A stretch of DNA of 64,000 nt, taken from the NCBI RefSeq assembly GCF_029094545.1, contig NZ_CP117835.1:280001-344000 (forward strand), written 5' to 3'. Origin of the DNA: Alkalihalophilus pseudofirmus (GTDB lineage Bacteria; Bacillota; Bacilli; Bacillales; Bacillaceae_D). The position numbers and the translations under genes are program-made. Of this stretch, positions 44,585 through 53,052 are shown piece by piece. The notes below the pieces were generated by a model. It was not told the DNA's origin, searched no databases, and worked only from the letters and a program-made list of their open reading frames with translations. Each line of letters begins with the position of its first letter. Within the stretch, counting starts at the first letter, position 1.

Positions 44585-45028
44585 ATGGAAAAGGATGAGT
44601 TGAAGTTATATTACGCAAGGCTTGATCAAGCTTTTTATAAGGCAATGAAAACGTTAGGGCCAAAAGTATATGAAAAACTTGAACATAACCTCACGGGAGA
44701 ACAATTTTTTGTCCTCAATACGCTAGAGCAGAAGGGTCGCATAACATCATCGCAGTTAGCGGAAGAACTTCAGGTGAAGCCAAGTGCAATCACAGCCATG
44801 GTTGACCGTTTGTTAAAAAATGATTTTGTGATAAGGGAACGAGATGAGAAAGACCGAAGAGCGGTATATGTGCGGATTTCAGAGGAAGGCATGAGTGCTT
44901 TGAAATCATCTGTAAAGAAACGGAATATAATTATGGAGAAGTACATGTCAAAATTAACTGAAGAAGAAATGGAACAGCTGACAACGGTTCTTGAAAAGTT
45001 GACATCAATTATTGAATCAGAAAGCTAG
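44585..45028 (+). CDS. MarR-family transcriptional regulator
   Basis: A 147-residue winged-helix regulator: LTGEQFFVLNTLEQKGRITS, SQLAEELQVKPSAITAMVDR as recognition helix, then the wing VIRERDEKDRRAVYVRISEEG with its conserved Asp-Arg. MarR proteins repress efflux or stress genes until a ligand binds. AGAAGGAG precedes ATG 44585. No transporter lies next to it; the following gene, 92 bases downstream, is an alarmone synthetase. It has a near-consensus promoter overlapped by direct repeats, which suggests autorepression. Confidence 0.92.
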   Translation: MEKDELKLYYARLDQAFYKAMKTLGPKVYEKLEHNLTGEQFFVLNTLEQKGRITSSQLAEELQVKPSAITAMVDRLLKNDFVIRERDEKDRRAVYVRISEEGMSALKSSVKKRNIIMEKYMSKLTEEEMEQLTTVLEKLTSIIESES

Positions 45029-45119
45029 TTTGAAGCAATAATTTTATAAACAGCATAGTTGGATTGGATCTAATAATAGCTTTTTAACTCAACGTTCTAT
45101 TTAAAGGAGTAGATGAGGT

Positions 45120-45857
45120 TTGTCACAACAAACAAGTGTGAATGTAGGACAAATTAAAGCAGTGAAGCAAGAGCTTACAAGATTTATGATGGTGTACAAA
45201 TTTGCTCTGGATGAGATGAATACGAAAATAAATATTCTTCAAGAAGAATTTCAGTATATTCACAGCTATAATCCGATTGAACATACAAAATCGAGATTGA
45301 AATCTCCTGAGAGTATATTCAAAAAAGTGCAGGGTAAAGGATTGTCGCCATCGTTAGTGAGTGTAAGAGAACATATACATGATATCGCAGGTATTAGGAT
45401 TAGCTGCTCCTTTATCTCAGACATTTATATTATTAGTGAGATGCTGCAACAGCAAAAAGATATTAAGGTGATTGAATGTAAGGATTATATTAAGAAGGCT
45501 AAGCCAAATGGATACCAAAGCCTACATCTTATACTAGAAATTCCAGTCTTTATGTCCGACCGTGAGGAAAGTGTGAAAGTGGAGGTTCAAATCCGGACGG
45601 TCGCTATGGATTTTTGGGCTAGTCTCGAACATAAAATATACTATAAGTATCAAAAGGCAGTGCCCAGTCATTTACTACAAGAATTAAAAGAAGCGGCGGA
45701 TACGGCAGCTGAATTAGATCGGAAGATGGAGAGGATTCATCAAGAGGTCGAAAAAGAGAAACAAAATGAAGAAGCAGAGCACCATTTCATTCATTTAGAC
45801 AAAAAAGCCCTCGAGTTGCCTCAAAGGCTTATTCAAGCGATAACCGACACAAAATAA
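45120..45857 (+). CDS. relP: Small alarmone synthetase, RelP/YwaC type
   Basis: A 245-residue (p)ppGpp synthetase without hydrolase or regulatory domains. Conserved blocks are NPIEHTKSRLKSPESIFKK, HIHDIAGIRISCSFISDIY, KPNGYQSLHLILEIP and the catalytic VEVQIRTVAMDFWASLEHKI. The wording is closest to B. subtilis YwaC (RelP/SasA-type), with a C-terminal extension of about 30 residues. TTG 45120 is 11 bases after AAAGGAG. It makes the alarmone from GTP/GDP and ATP under envelope or other stress. Confidence 0.92.
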   Translation: MSQQTSVNVGQIKAVKQELTRFMMVYKFALDEMNTKINILQEEFQYIHSYNPIEHTKSRLKSPESIFKKVQGKGLSPSLVSVREHIHDIAGIRISCSFISDIYIISEMLQQQKDIKVIECKDYIKKAKPNGYQSLHLILEIPVFMSDREESVKVEVQIRTVAMDFWASLEHKIYYKYQKAVPSHLLQELKEAADTAAELDRKMERIHQEVEKEKQNEEAEHHFIHLDKKALELPQRLIQAITDTK

Positions 45858-46080
45858 GAGCGGACGAATAAAGTCTAACTGTTTAATAAAAAAATGGAAG
45901 CATCTCTAAAAGTCTAATACAATGGTAGGCTGCTAATACAACTCATCTAGACTGGCGTAGTACTTCCTATGATTTTAATACTATAGATGGACTATCTATA
46001 TTGATTGTCCCACACACAAGTTATTTCGTCCGAAAACCAGAAATAATATTGCTTTTTTAAAGACGTTGAGTTACAACGCT

Positions 46081-46443
46081 TTAGAACTCTTTTCTAGCTG
46101 AATTCTCATTTACCATTCGATTTAGGATATGGTTAATCCCAATCGTACGTTCTACTTCTAAAACAAATGCTATACCTTTTCCAGGCTTATCTAATTCTGC
46201 ATATTTTTCAATCGCCACTAGTACTTCATCTGTTTTTGATCTATCAATTAATGTCAGAACCAATTCTTTTTCTGGTTCAATGGTTATATTAAAGAGCTTT
46301 GCTTGTTCGTGTATACCTGTACCTCTGCCGCAAACAATGGTACCACCCTCAGCTCCTGCTTTCTTAGAAGCTTCAACAACTTCTTCTGAATAGCCTTTAT
46401 TTACAATCGTCACAATTAAATCATATAAAACTTTATTGTTCAT
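46081..46443 (-). CDS. P-II-like signalling protein, copy 2
   Basis: A 120-residue P-II-fold protein (LYDLIVTIVNKGYSEEVVEA, GGTIVCGRGTGIHEQ, EKELVLTLIDRSKTDEVLVA, GIAFVLEVERTIGI). The T-loop region around GRGTGIH is much shorter than in GlnB/GlnK and lacks the uridylylated tyrosine. AGGAGGT lies six bases before ATG 46443. It is the last gene of an operon with a second P-II-like gene and two DUF1538 membrane proteins, so it may gate those as GlnK gates AmtB. Confidence 0.82.
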   Translation of the reverse strand: MNNKVLYDLIVTIVNKGYSEEVVEASKKAGAEGGTIVCGRGTGIHEQAKLFNITIEPEKELVLTLIDRSKTDEVLVAIEKYAELDKPGKGIAFVLEVERTIGINHILNRMVNENSARKEF

Positions 46444-46465
46444 GGTAACCTCCTGAATACTTACC

Positions 46466-46807
46466 TTAATCTTGACTCTTAAGTAAGTGTACAATTCCAG
46501 CGAATCTTTTTACATCAACGACAAAACCAATCCCGCTACCAGGTTTATCTAATTTGCCTGCGTTTTCAACTGCTGTTATGATTGCATCCATTTTTTCTTT
46601 AGACATCAGGGTAAATATAACTTCTTTATCTGTATCTACGCTGAATCCAAGTAGATTTTGGTTGTCATGAATACCGTTACCTCTGCCATATATAATGGTA
46701 GCCCCTTCAGCACCTGCTTTTTTGGATGCTTTAACTACTTTCTGAGCCATACCTTTTTTTACAATTGTAACAAGCAATTTATGCTTCGGATTTAATTTTT
46801 TGTTCAT
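46466..46807 (-). CDS. P-II-like signalling protein, copy 1
   Basis: A 113-residue P-II-fold protein (HKLLVTIVKKGMAQKVVKAS, GATIIYGRGNGIHDNQ, DKEVIFTLMSKEKMDAIITA, GIGFVVDVKRFAGI), clearly related to copy 2 next to it but diverged. The GRGxGIH loop is shared. AAGGAG precedes the ATG on the minus strand. Its start overlaps the end of the upstream DUF1538 gene by 29 bases. Being adjacent paralogues, the two may form hetero-oligomers; this is inference. Confidence 0.82.
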   Translation of the reverse strand: MNKKLNPKHKLLVTIVKKGMAQKVVKASKKAGAEGATIIYGRGNGIHDNQNLLGFSVDTDKEVIFTLMSKEKMDAIITAVENAGKLDKPGSGIGFVVDVKRFAGIVHLLKSQD

Positions 46808-47528
46808 TTTCTTTCTCCTTTCTTCCGTAAAGCAACCCTAAGGTTAGTACTGATAAGATAGGGGAAAGAGCGACTAATGTTATCATTCCAAACCCATCAA
46901 GTAAAGGGTCACGACCTTCTAAAACAGTGGCTATTCCAACTGACATGGCTACAATAAATGTTACTGTCATTGGCCCCGTTGCGACGCCTCCTGAATCAAA
47001 CGCAATAGCTGTAAATGTTGGAGTTGAAAATTTGATGAGGATCAATGCGATAAGGTACCCAGGTATAATAAAGTACCATAATGGAATACCTGCAATGATT
47101 CTCAACATGGATAATGCTATGGAGATAGCAACACCGATTGATAATGTATAAAGCATGACCTTCTTAGGGATATAACCACCTGATACTTTTTCAACTTCAT
47201 GGTTTAATATACGCACCGCTGGTTCAGCAAACGTGGCCACAAATCCCAAAAGAAAACCTATTGGAATCAACATCCATAAATGATCCAGTTGCCCCATTAA
47301 CGTTCCCATCATTTCTCCAGCAGGGAGGAATCCGATGTGTACACCTTGAAGGAAAAAAGCGAGTCCCCAAAAAGTAAGAATCATCCCTTTTAGTATATCT
47401 AGCAATTTCTTTTTTGGAAGCTTCAAAATAAAAAATTGAAAGAATAAGAAAAATATGAGCAGGGGAATAAGTGCAAAGGCAACTTCATATAAAACATGCC
47501 CGAAGCCATCAAATATGTTTAAAGTCAT
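46779..47528 (-). CDS. DUF1538 membrane protein, copy 2
   Basis: A 249-residue protein with about seven membrane segments and the DUF1538 motifs GVHIGFLPAGEMMG, LGFVATFAEPAVRIL and FDSGGVATGPMTVTFIVAMSVGIA (cut as FDSGGVATGPMTV). These conserved polar loops within membrane segments suggest a transporter, but the substrate is unknown. It starts with an ATGA overlap on the end of copy 1. The two copies align motif for motif and may act as a heterodimer. Confidence 0.85.
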   Translation of the reverse strand: MTLNIFDGFGHVLYEVAFALIPLLIFFLFFQFFILKLPKKKLLDILKGMILTFWGLAFFLQGVHIGFLPAGEMMGTLMGQLDHLWMLIPIGFLLGFVATFAEPAVRILNHEVEKVSGGYIPKKVMLYTLSIGVAISIALSMLRIIAGIPLWYFIIPGYLIALILIKFSTPTFTAIAFDSGGVATGPMTVTFIVAMSVGIATVLEGRDPLLDGFGMITLVALSPILSVLTLGLLYGRKEKENEQKIKSEA

Positions 47529-48217
47529 CCATAAATCACCCCTAATACTAATACAGCTAAAATAGGTCCTATTGAAGCTAGTGCTACTAATCCAAATCCA
47601 TCAGATGAAGCAGACTTCCCTCTTAAGACAGATGCAACCCCTACTCCTAAAGCAAGGATAAATGGTACGGTCATCGGCCCTGTCGTTACTCCGCCAGCAT
47701 CAAAAGAGATAGGAACAAAGTGAGCAGGGGTGAAAGCAGCTAATAAAAATACCAATCCATAGCCACCTATTAAAAGATAGGTTATAGGTATGTTTAATAC
47801 TATTCTAAGCATAGCTAAGCCGACAAAGATAGCCACACCCAAAGCTACGGTGTAAATTAGAATGTTACTTGAAACGATACCGTTTGAAACTAGATCAACT
47901 TGAATGGCAAGCACTCGAACATCTGGCTCCGCAACAGTTGCTACAAATCCAAGTAAAAATCCAAAAAAAACGATAATCCAAGGTTTACCCATTCTAGGTA
48001 AAGCAGATCCTATCATTTCACCAATGGGCAACAACCCCACATGTACTCCAAGTAAAAACAGAATTAACCCGAACGATACCATCAAAACGCCAATTAAGAA
48101 TTGAACAAACATCTCCATGGGCATACCTATTATAGTAAACTGCAATATAATAACAACTAGTGACAGTGGTATGATCGCATATACAACTTCTTTAATAGTG
48201 TCTTTAATATGTTGCAT
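47525..48217 (-). CDS. DUF1538 membrane protein, copy 1
   Basis: A 230-residue protein with the same motifs as its neighbour: GVHVGLLPIGEMIG, LGFVATVAEPDVRVL and FDAGGVTTGPMTVPF. It is the first gene of a four-gene minus-strand operon (DUF1538, DUF1538, P-II-like, P-II-like) with short overlaps throughout. A GGGGGGG ribosome binding site lies four bases before ATG 48217. The AEP[AD]VR motif, with acidic residues inside the membrane, could bind a cation; this is a guess from sequence. Confidence 0.85.
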   Translation of the reverse strand: MQHIKDTIKEVVYAIIPLSLVVIILQFTIIGMPMEMFVQFLIGVLMVSFGLILFLLGVHVGLLPIGEMIGSALPRMGKPWIIVFFGFLLGFVATVAEPDVRVLAIQVDLVSNGIVSSNILIYTVALGVAIFVGLAMLRIVLNIPITYLLIGGYGLVFLLAAFTPAHFVPISFDAGGVTTGPMTVPFILALGVGVASVLRGKSASSDGFGLVALASIGPILAVLVLGVIYG

Positions 48218-48540
48218 TGTTCCCCCCCTATCAAAAAATACACTTCTTTTTCATGTTTACTATTGCGGAGTTCCCGCTTTATCCATGTTTACTAATATTT
48301 ATTCTATTTTATCATTAGATTATTTAGACTTGAGAATGATAATAGTCTTTTTTGTGTTTAAATAAGTGGACCCTTACTCAATTCATAGCCGATATGAAAT
48401 AAAAATGGGAGGAAACCATTAATAATAAGAGTTTCATCTATATAAAGGCGACTACTGGCTATTTTTCAAAAGAGTCTTTAGACTAGATATAAAGAGGTAG
48501 CTTTAAAAAGATAGCAATAAAATCGAAAGGTAGGATATAG
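48218..48540. promoter_or_regulatory. Intergenic region with an 11-bp direct repeat upstream of the DUF1538/P-II operon
   Basis: CATGTTTACTA occurs at 48252-48262 and 48284-48294, 32 bases apart (three helical turns), flanking a small palindrome GCGGAGTTCCCGC (48265-48277). The repeats lie within 80 bases upstream of the first DUF1538 start, a suitable place for a regulator. The remainder is AT-rich and shows no gene; a good ribosome binding site (GAAAGGTAGG) precedes mqnB. Confidence 0.5.
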
Positions 48541-49191
48541 ATGAGCGACGAAGGCCGGATATTAATTGTGGTCTCGGTTGACGCAGAGAAAGAAGCTGTG
48601 CAGCGAGGGATTGGAGATAATAAAAATATTGATATTCTAACAGCTGGAGTAGGAGTGGCCAAAGCAGCAGCGGCGACTGCTTTTAAGCTTGCTGGTGAAA
48701 AGTATAAATTAGTGATTAATGCAGGGATTGCAGGCGGATTTACTGGGCGTGCAGAAATTGGCACAGTCGTTTTAGCAGAACAAGTGATTTGTGCAGACCT
48801 AGGTGCTGAATCAGACAGCGGCTTTCTTACTATCGATGAGCTAGGCTTTGGATCAGGTGTTTTGGATGTAGATAGGCCTGCTTTATTATCTGTATACAAA
48901 GCATTAGAGCAAACAGAGCTGGTTGTAAATAAAGGAGAGGTTCTCACTCTTTCTACAGTTACTGGAACAAAAGAAAGTACAATTGAATTAATGGAGAGGT
49001 ATCCGGATGCTCTTGCTGAAGCAATGGAAGGCTTTGGTGTAGCGAGCGCTTGTGCTTTATGTGAGGTTCCTTTTATGGAAATGAGAACGATATCGAATGC
49101 AATCGGTCCTAGAGATCGTGAGGCTTGGAGAATAAAAGAGGCGCTGTTAAGCTTAGAAGAAGCGAGTAAAACCATTTCGGAGGTAGTATGA
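48541..49191 (+). CDS. mqnB: Futalosine hydrolase
   Basis: A 216-residue nucleosidase of the MTA/SAH nucleosidase superfamily: LTAGVGVAKAAAATAFKLAG, VINAGIAGGFTGRAEIGTVV, EAMEGFGVASACALCEVPFM and RTISNAIGPRDREAW. The FGVAS and NAIGPRD wording marks futalosine hydrolase, which releases hypoxanthine from futalosine in the alternative menaquinone pathway. The next gene, overlapping by four bases, is mqnD, which supports this over other nucleosidases. Confidence 0.92.
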   Translation: MSDEGRILIVVSVDAEKEAVQRGIGDNKNIDILTAGVGVAKAAAATAFKLAGEKYKLVINAGIAGGFTGRAEIGTVVLAEQVICADLGAESDSGFLTIDELGFGSGVLDVDRPALLSVYKALEQTELVVNKGEVLTLSTVTGTKESTIELMERYPDALAEAMEGFGVASACALCEVPFMEMRTISNAIGPRDREAWRIKEALLSLEEASKTISEVV

Positions 49192-50024
49192 TGAAGATAG
49201 CATTTTCCCCGTGTCCTAATGATACATTTGTTTTCCATGCAGCTGTTCATGGAAAGATTCCTGAGGCACCTAAATTAGATGTAACGTATGCGGATATTGA
49301 TAAAACGAACTATTGGGCAGCTGAGGGGATTGGACCAGAGATACAGAAAATCTCTTATGCTGCGCTTCCGTATGTTTTAGACGAGTATGCCCTTATCCCA
49401 TGCGGTGGCGCACTTGGCAGAGGCTGCGGACCTTTATTGCTTACGGCAGGGGGAGATCAATCTCCACTTTCCTTAGCTGGGAAGCGGGTAGCGGTACCAA
49501 GTGAAAGGTCTACTGCTTATTTATTATTCAGGCTTTGGGCTGCCGAAGCGATCCCTGAAGGCTTAGATGAAATTGTCGTTATGCCGTTTCATGAGATTAT
49601 GCCAGCTGTACGTGATGGCAAAATTGATGCCGGTCTTGTCATTCATGAGGCAAGATTTACGTATCAAGAGTTTGATTTAAAGATGTTAGTTGATTTAGGT
49701 GAGTGGTGGGAGCAAGATACAGGGCTTCCGATTCCTCTAGGCGCTATTATCGCTCATCGATCTCTTAACAAGGAAGAGGTTACAAAGTGGGTGAGGGCTT
49801 CTGTCGACTATGCATGGGAAAACCCAGAGGCCTCTATTGAATATATCATGGAGCATGCCCAAGAGTTATCTTATGAAGTGGCCAAGTCACATATTGATTT
49901 ATATGTAAATTCATTTACTCAAGACCTTGGAGAAGAAGGGTTAAAGGCTGTAGCCAGTCTGCTTGGACGAGCGGGGGCAGAAGGGCTTGTCCCCGAAGTT
50001 GACTTAAGTTTATTAAAAAAATAA
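49188..50024 (+). CDS. mqnD: 1,4-dihydroxy-6-naphthoate synthase
   Basis: A 278-residue protein with a periplasmic-binding-protein fold but no signal peptide: MKIAFSPCPNDTFVFHAAVH, the signature opening, then GCGPLLL, VPSERSTAYLLFRLWA and DAGLVIHEARFTYQ with the catalytic His. MqnD converts cyclic de-hypoxanthinyl futalosine to 1,4-dihydroxy-6-naphthoate. The ATG pair at 49188/49191 overlaps the mqnB stop. MqnA, C and E are not in the window, so the rest of the route must lie elsewhere. Confidence 0.94.
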   Translation: MMKIAFSPCPNDTFVFHAAVHGKIPEAPKLDVTYADIDKTNYWAAEGIGPEIQKISYAALPYVLDEYALIPCGGALGRGCGPLLLTAGGDQSPLSLAGKRVAVPSERSTAYLLFRLWAAEAIPEGLDEIVVMPFHEIMPAVRDGKIDAGLVIHEARFTYQEFDLKMLVDLGEWWEQDTGLPIPLGAIIAHRSLNKEEVTKWVRASVDYAWENPEASIEYIMEHAQELSYEVAKSHIDLYVNSFTQDLGEEGLKAVASLLGRAGAEGLVPEVDLSLLKK

Positions 50025-50037
50025 AAGACGACTAATG

Positions 50038-50069
50038 AGAGAACAGGTCAAACGGCTTGTTCTTTTTTT
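50038..50069 (+). terminator. Terminator of mqnBD
   Basis: AGAACAGG pairs with CTTGTTCT around a short loop, followed by seven T residues. Confidence 0.82.
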
Positions 50070-50159
50070 GTGTTGATTTCCTTATCTGCTTTTATTGGAG
50101 CGAACTTTCGGACTCAAACTGAATCAGGGTGTATATACATACTATTGAGGTGATCTAAG

Positions 50160-51104
50160 ATGGAGAAGGTGCTCTTATTTTGTGATCCGGGTATAGATGA
50201 TTCTGTAGCCATTATGTTCGCGTTGCTTCATCCTGATATTGAAGTAGTAGGAATTGTGTCTAGTTACGGAAATGTTGATAAAGAACAAGCAACGAATAAT
50301 GCCGCTTATTTGCTTGATCTTGCAGGGAGGCTTGATGTTCCTTTAATCGGTGCGGCGGCTTACCCTCTATCAGGGGAAATGGCTGTCTATTATCCTGAAA
50401 TACATGGGGAAGAAGGGTTAGGGCCGATCACACCTCCAGATACGATAAGCGGCACATTAGAGAATTTTTCTCTTATTTTTTCAATCATCGATGAATACGA
50501 AGGAGAGTTAGTCATTGTTGATGTTGGGAGGCAAACATCATTAGCCTCTGCTTTTATTCTCGGCGAGGATGTGATGGATAAAGTTAAAGCCTTTTATGTA
50601 ATGGGCGGAGCTTTTCTTGTGCCTGGCAATGTAACTCCGCTTGCTGAAGCGAATTTTTTCGGTGATCCAATTGCTGCAAATGTTGTCGCGACAAGAGCAC
50701 ATAATCTAACCATTGTGCCATTAAATGTGACGAATTATGCCATCTTAACGGATGAAATTATAGATCAGATTACGGACCAAGAATATAACACCTTCACTCC
50801 CCTTATAAGACCCATTTACGATTATTACGCAGAAGCCTATCAAGAGCTTGTGTTAGGAATTGAGGGGGCTCCTTTTCACGATGTAGTGACATTGGTTGCT
50901 CTGACCAACCCAGAATTATTTGATTTTGTGGAAAGAGAAGTAACAGTTGTCGATGATCCTAGTGTAAGAGGCTTAAGTGTAGCGGATTTTAGACCTCTAT
51001 CTGCTGAAGAAGAAGCGTCCATAGAGGGTGCTCAAATTGCAATGGATTTTAATTATGATGAGTATATCAACATTTTTATCCAAGCAATGAAAATGGAGTT
51101 TTAA
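50160..51104 (+). CDS. Inosine-uridine-type nucleoside hydrolase family protein
   Basis: A 314-residue protein of the nucleoside hydrolase fold. The N-terminal calcium-binding motif reads FCDPGIDDSVAIMFAL, a slight variant of DTDPGxDDA; later blocks are VVGIVSSYGNVDKEQATNNA, FYVMGGAFLVPGNVTPLAEANF and FHDVVTLVALTNPE. These enzymes split ribonucleosides into base and ribose. The canonical first Asp of DTDPG is not there, so substrate range is uncertain. TTGAGGTG is its ribosome binding site; a terminator follows. Confidence 0.88.
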   Translation: MEKVLLFCDPGIDDSVAIMFALLHPDIEVVGIVSSYGNVDKEQATNNAAYLLDLAGRLDVPLIGAAAYPLSGEMAVYYPEIHGEEGLGPITPPDTISGTLENFSLIFSIIDEYEGELVIVDVGRQTSLASAFILGEDVMDKVKAFYVMGGAFLVPGNVTPLAEANFFGDPIAANVVATRAHNLTIVPLNVTNYAILTDEIIDQITDQEYNTFTPLIRPIYDYYAEAYQELVLGIEGAPFHDVVTLVALTNPELFDFVEREVTVVDDPSVRGLSVADFRPLSAEEEASIEGAQIAMDFNYDEYINIFIQAMKMEF

Positions 51105-51112
51105 TTAATTTT

Positions 51113-51143
51113 GCATTAGGTCATTCCTAATGCTTTTTCTTTT
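51113..51143 (+). terminator. Terminator of the nucleoside hydrolase gene
   Basis: GCATTAGG pairs with CCTAATGC around a 5-base loop, followed by TTTTTCTTTT. Confidence 0.88.
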
Positions 51144-51177
51144 GCCTATTGAAAGATTACTAAAACTTAATTATAAT

Positions 51178-51192
51178 TGATTATCATTATCA
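51178..51192. promoter_or_regulatory. Fur box upstream of the ABC exporter
   Basis: TGATTATCATTATCA matches the 7-1-7 Fur consensus TGATAATNATTATCA at 14 of 15 positions. It lies 40-54 bases upstream of the ABC transporter start, so the gene is probably derepressed when iron is scarce. The PerR and Zur boxes are similar, so the regulator is likely rather than certain. Confidence 0.8.
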
Positions 51193-51231
51193 ATTAAGAA
51201 ATAGTGTGTCATTTAGTTGGGGAGTGAAGTC

Positions 51232-52941
51232 TTGTTAAAACGATTTTTTTCATACTATAAACCGTACAAGTGGCTGTTTATTTTAGATTTTTCATGCGCT
51301 GTCCTTGTTGGTTTGCTAGAACTAGCTTTTCCGTTGGCCGTTAACTATGTCATTGATCAGCTCCTGCCTGGGGGTGAATGGACGATTATTTTATGGGCTT
51401 GCTTAGGCCTTTTAGTTATCTACTTGATCAATACAGGTTTGCACTTCATCGTTACATATTGGGGTCATATGCTTGGAATCAATATTGAAACGGATATGCG
51501 CAGCAAATTATTTGAACATATGCAAAAGCTTTCGTTTGGATATTACGATAACAACAAAACGGGTCATTCTATTTCAAGACTGACAAAAGACCTTGAGGAA
51601 ATTGGGGAAGTTGCTCACCATGGACCGGAAGATGTGTTTGTAGCCTTAATGACCCTTGCCGGAGCCTTTGTTATTATGCTTACGATTAACTGGAAGCTTG
51701 CTATTCTTTCGTTTCTAGTTATTCCTCTGTTGATGTGCTTAGCCATTCACTTCAATAAAAAAATGACTCATACGTTTAGAAAGATGTTCAGCGATGTGGC
51801 GGATATTAATGCAAGAGTGGAAGACAGCATTGGGGGCATCCGTGTCGTTCAAGCTTTTGCTAACGAAAAACATGAGCAGGAACAGTTTGCAAAAAATAAT
51901 TCAAGCTACCGACGTACGAAATTAACGTCCTACAAAATTATGGCTCAAAATATTACAGCCAATTATGTGTTAATGAGGATGGTCACATTATTTACACTCG
52001 TTTTCGGAACGTGGTTTGTATTAAATGGAAGTCTTACTTACGGTGAGTTTGTGGCCTTCATTTTATTATCAAATGTACTGCTTGGTCCTATCCAAAAAAT
52101 TAATGCAGTTATCGAGAGTTACCCTAAGGGCATAGCTGGTTTCAAACGTTATACAGAAATTTTAGATACGAGACCAGACATAGAAGATTCTAAAGAAGCA
52201 GCGCCTATTAAGGTTAAAGGAGATATTGCCTACAAAGACGTTTCATTTGGTTATGAGGGATTGGAAAACGTTCTAAATAAAATAAATTTCTCGATACGAT
52301 CAGGAGAAACGGTCGCTTTTGTTGGTCCATCAGGCTCAGGTAAGACAACCTTGTGCAGCTTACTTCCCCGGTTTTATGAAATAGGCAAAGGCAGCATCGA
52401 GGTGGATGGAAGAGATATTCGTTCAATCTCCCTAGAATCATTACGCTCACAGATTGGAATTGTCCAGCAGGATGTGTTCTTATTCTCAGGGACGATTCGA
52501 GAAAATATTGTATACGGCAAGCTGGATGCAACCGATGAAGAGGTACTAAGTGCAGCTCGGAAAGCGCAGTTAGATGAGTTTATTAAGACACAGCCTAACG
52601 GGTTAGACACAGTGATCGGCGAGCGCGGAGTAAAACTTTCTGGCGGACAAAAGCAACGTCTTGCTATAGCTCGGATGTTCTTAAAGAACCCGCCGATTTT
52701 AATTTTAGATGAGGCAACATCAGCCCTCGATACAGAAACAGAAAGAGCGATTCAAGAATCACTAGCCGAGCTTTCAAAAGGGAGAACGACATTAGTGATT
52801 GCTCATCGTCTAGCAACGATAAAAAATGCTGACCGCATTATGGTTGTGACCAAAGAAGGTATCGCAGAACAAGGAAGGCATCAAGACTTATTAAATAGTA
52901 ACGGCATCTACAGCCGTCTTCATTACGCTCAATTTGGATAA
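51232..52941 (+). CDS. ABC exporter half-transporter (permease-ATPase fusion), Fur-box controlled
   Basis: A 569-residue half-transporter: six membrane helices in residues 1-310 (ABC type I exporter fold) and an ATPase domain with Walker A GPSGSGKTT (about 364), Q-loop, signature LSGGQKQR (about 472), Walker B ILILDEATSALD and the H-loop His in VIAHRL. It works as a homodimer, or with a partner not found here. TTG 51232 is five to six bases after GGGGAGTG. The Fur box suggests a substrate linked to iron, such as a siderophore; the substrate itself is unknown. Confidence 0.9.
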   Translation: MLKRFFSYYKPYKWLFILDFSCAVLVGLLELAFPLAVNYVIDQLLPGGEWTIILWACLGLLVIYLINTGLHFIVTYWGHMLGINIETDMRSKLFEHMQKLSFGYYDNNKTGHSISRLTKDLEEIGEVAHHGPEDVFVALMTLAGAFVIMLTINWKLAILSFLVIPLLMCLAIHFNKKMTHTFRKMFSDVADINARVEDSIGGIRVVQAFANEKHEQEQFAKNNSSYRRTKLTSYKIMAQNITANYVLMRMVTLFTLVFGTWFVLNGSLTYGEFVAFILLSNVLLGPIQKINAVIESYPKGIAGFKRYTEILDTRPDIEDSKEAAPIKVKGDIAYKDVSFGYEGLENVLNKINFSIRSGETVAFVGPSGSGKTTLCSLLPRFYEIGKGSIEVDGRDIRSISLESLRSQIGIVQQDVFLFSGTIRENIVYGKLDATDEEVLSAARKAQLDEFIKTQPNGLDTVIGERGVKLSGGQKQRLAIARMFLKNPPILILDEATSALDTETERAIQESLAELSKGRTTLVIAHRLATIKNADRIMVVTKEGIAEQGRHQDLLNSNGIYSRLHYAQFG

Positions 52942-52946
52942 CCTAC

Positions 52947-52981
52947 ATCCCCTGTCACATCAAATGGCAGGGGATTTTTTA
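52947..52981 (+). terminator. Terminator of the ABC exporter gene
   Basis: ATCCCCTG pairs with CAGGGGAT around a 13-base loop, followed by TTTTTT. Confidence 0.9.
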
Positions 52982-53052
52982 GAAAGGATTTATCTAATTT
53001 ATAGGGAATGTATAAGTATGGAAGAAGTGTTAACTGTAAGGGAGGAAGAGAG

